A program made the translations under genes and the position numbers. The notes under the pieces were generated by a model that worked only from the letters and a program-made list of their open reading frames with translations, made no database searches and was not told the DNA's origin. Shown here in pieces: positions 13,208-13,334 of a stretch of 13,334 nucleotides of DNA. Source of the stretch: an uncultured Collinsella sp. (lineage in GTDB: Bacteria; Actinomycetota; Coriobacteriia; Coriobacteriales; Coriobacteriaceae); the NCBI GenBank assembly GCA_938036665.1, contig CALHWR010000208.1, forward strand, positions 1 through 13,334, given 5' to 3'. How positions within the stretch are numbered: the stretch's first letter is position 1; every line of letters begins with the position of its first letter.

Positions 13208-13334
13208 ATGCAGTACTCACAGGAAGTGGAGAACATGTGCCCCGTTGCCAAGGGTGCATACCACGGCCCCGCACCCATCCCCGAAGAGGGCAAGTGGGTC
13301 CAGGCTAAGGAGATCAAGGACATCAGCGGCTTTA
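13208..13334 (+). CDS. Iron-sulfur cluster scaffold-like protein, N-terminal fragment (runs off the right edge)
   Basis: The first 42 residues are visible: MQYSQEVENMCPVAKGAYHG, then a Pro-rich PAPIPEEGKWV, then AKEIKDISGF. From memory this N-terminus matches a well conserved anaerobe family annotated as 'iron-sulfur cluster assembly scaffold protein', distantly IscU/NifU-like, usually found beside a gene for a 'GGGtGRT protein' in Clostridia and Coriobacteria. The cysteine-bearing core (expected soon after residue 43) is beyond the window, so this is recognition of the leader only. C11 is the only cysteine seen. The start is the ATG behind a very purine-rich AGAGAGGAGAGG, a strong ribosome site. 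It is divergent from the RAYT gene and reads the same way as suf, but from its own promoter region. Confidence 0.65.
   Translation, partial: MQYSQEVENMCPVAKGAYHGPAPIPEEGKWVQAKEIKDISGF

Overview
The window looks like chromosomal DNA from a high-GC Gram-positive gut actinobacterium of the Coriobacteriia, most likely Collinsella or a close relative. I infer this from the protein families and codon style; no rRNA or other taxonomic marker is present. The signs are a SUF iron-sulfur operon of Gram-positive type (sufC-B-D-S-U with a SufU scaffold), an Actinobacteria-style SufB C-terminus, a sortase-type secreted protein, an AAA-ATPase-like/PD-(D/E)XK family protein, and strong GC bias in the suf genes against visibly lower GC in several accessory genes.

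Left part (1-1398): two divergent family-2 glycosyltransferases, one cut by the window edge, probably for cell-surface glycan synthesis. Next (1419-5206, minus strand): a predicted ATPase with a degenerate nuclease-like C-terminus, and a secreted, wall-anchored protein with a lysozyme-like N-terminal domain and a long low-complexity stalk. Each has its own promoter or terminator signals.

Centre (5335-11938): the core of the window. An Rrf2-family regulator with three Cys ligands is transcribed leftward and is followed, 8 nt after its stop, by a MntA-HepT (nucleotidyltransferase/HEPN) toxin-antitoxin pair, giving an apparent rrf2-mntA-hepT operon. Divergently, sufCBDSU is a tightly packed operon (overlaps of 1, 4 and 8 nt, and one 12-nt gap). 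The gap between the two operons holds an array of four half-sites of alternating orientation, which form two copies of a 31-bp dyad (about TGGGACAA-N15-TTGTCCCA) offset by exactly 44 bp. A third copy of the dyad sits at the very end of sufU and shares an exact 18-base stretch with the promoter-side array. This is the most unusual structure in the window: a putative iron-sulfur-responsive operator at both ends of the suf operon, with a toxin-antitoxin module wired to the regulator.

Right part (11940-13334): a suf terminator, a convergent REP-associated-type Y1 transposase (RAYT), a 403-bp intergenic region with a 7-bp-arm palindrome and a -10-like element, and the start of a gene whose N-terminus resembles a clostridial/coriobacterial iron-sulfur scaffold-like protein. 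A second iron-sulfur gene may therefore lie next to suf. I saw no tRNA, rRNA, CRISPR array or complete insertion sequence.
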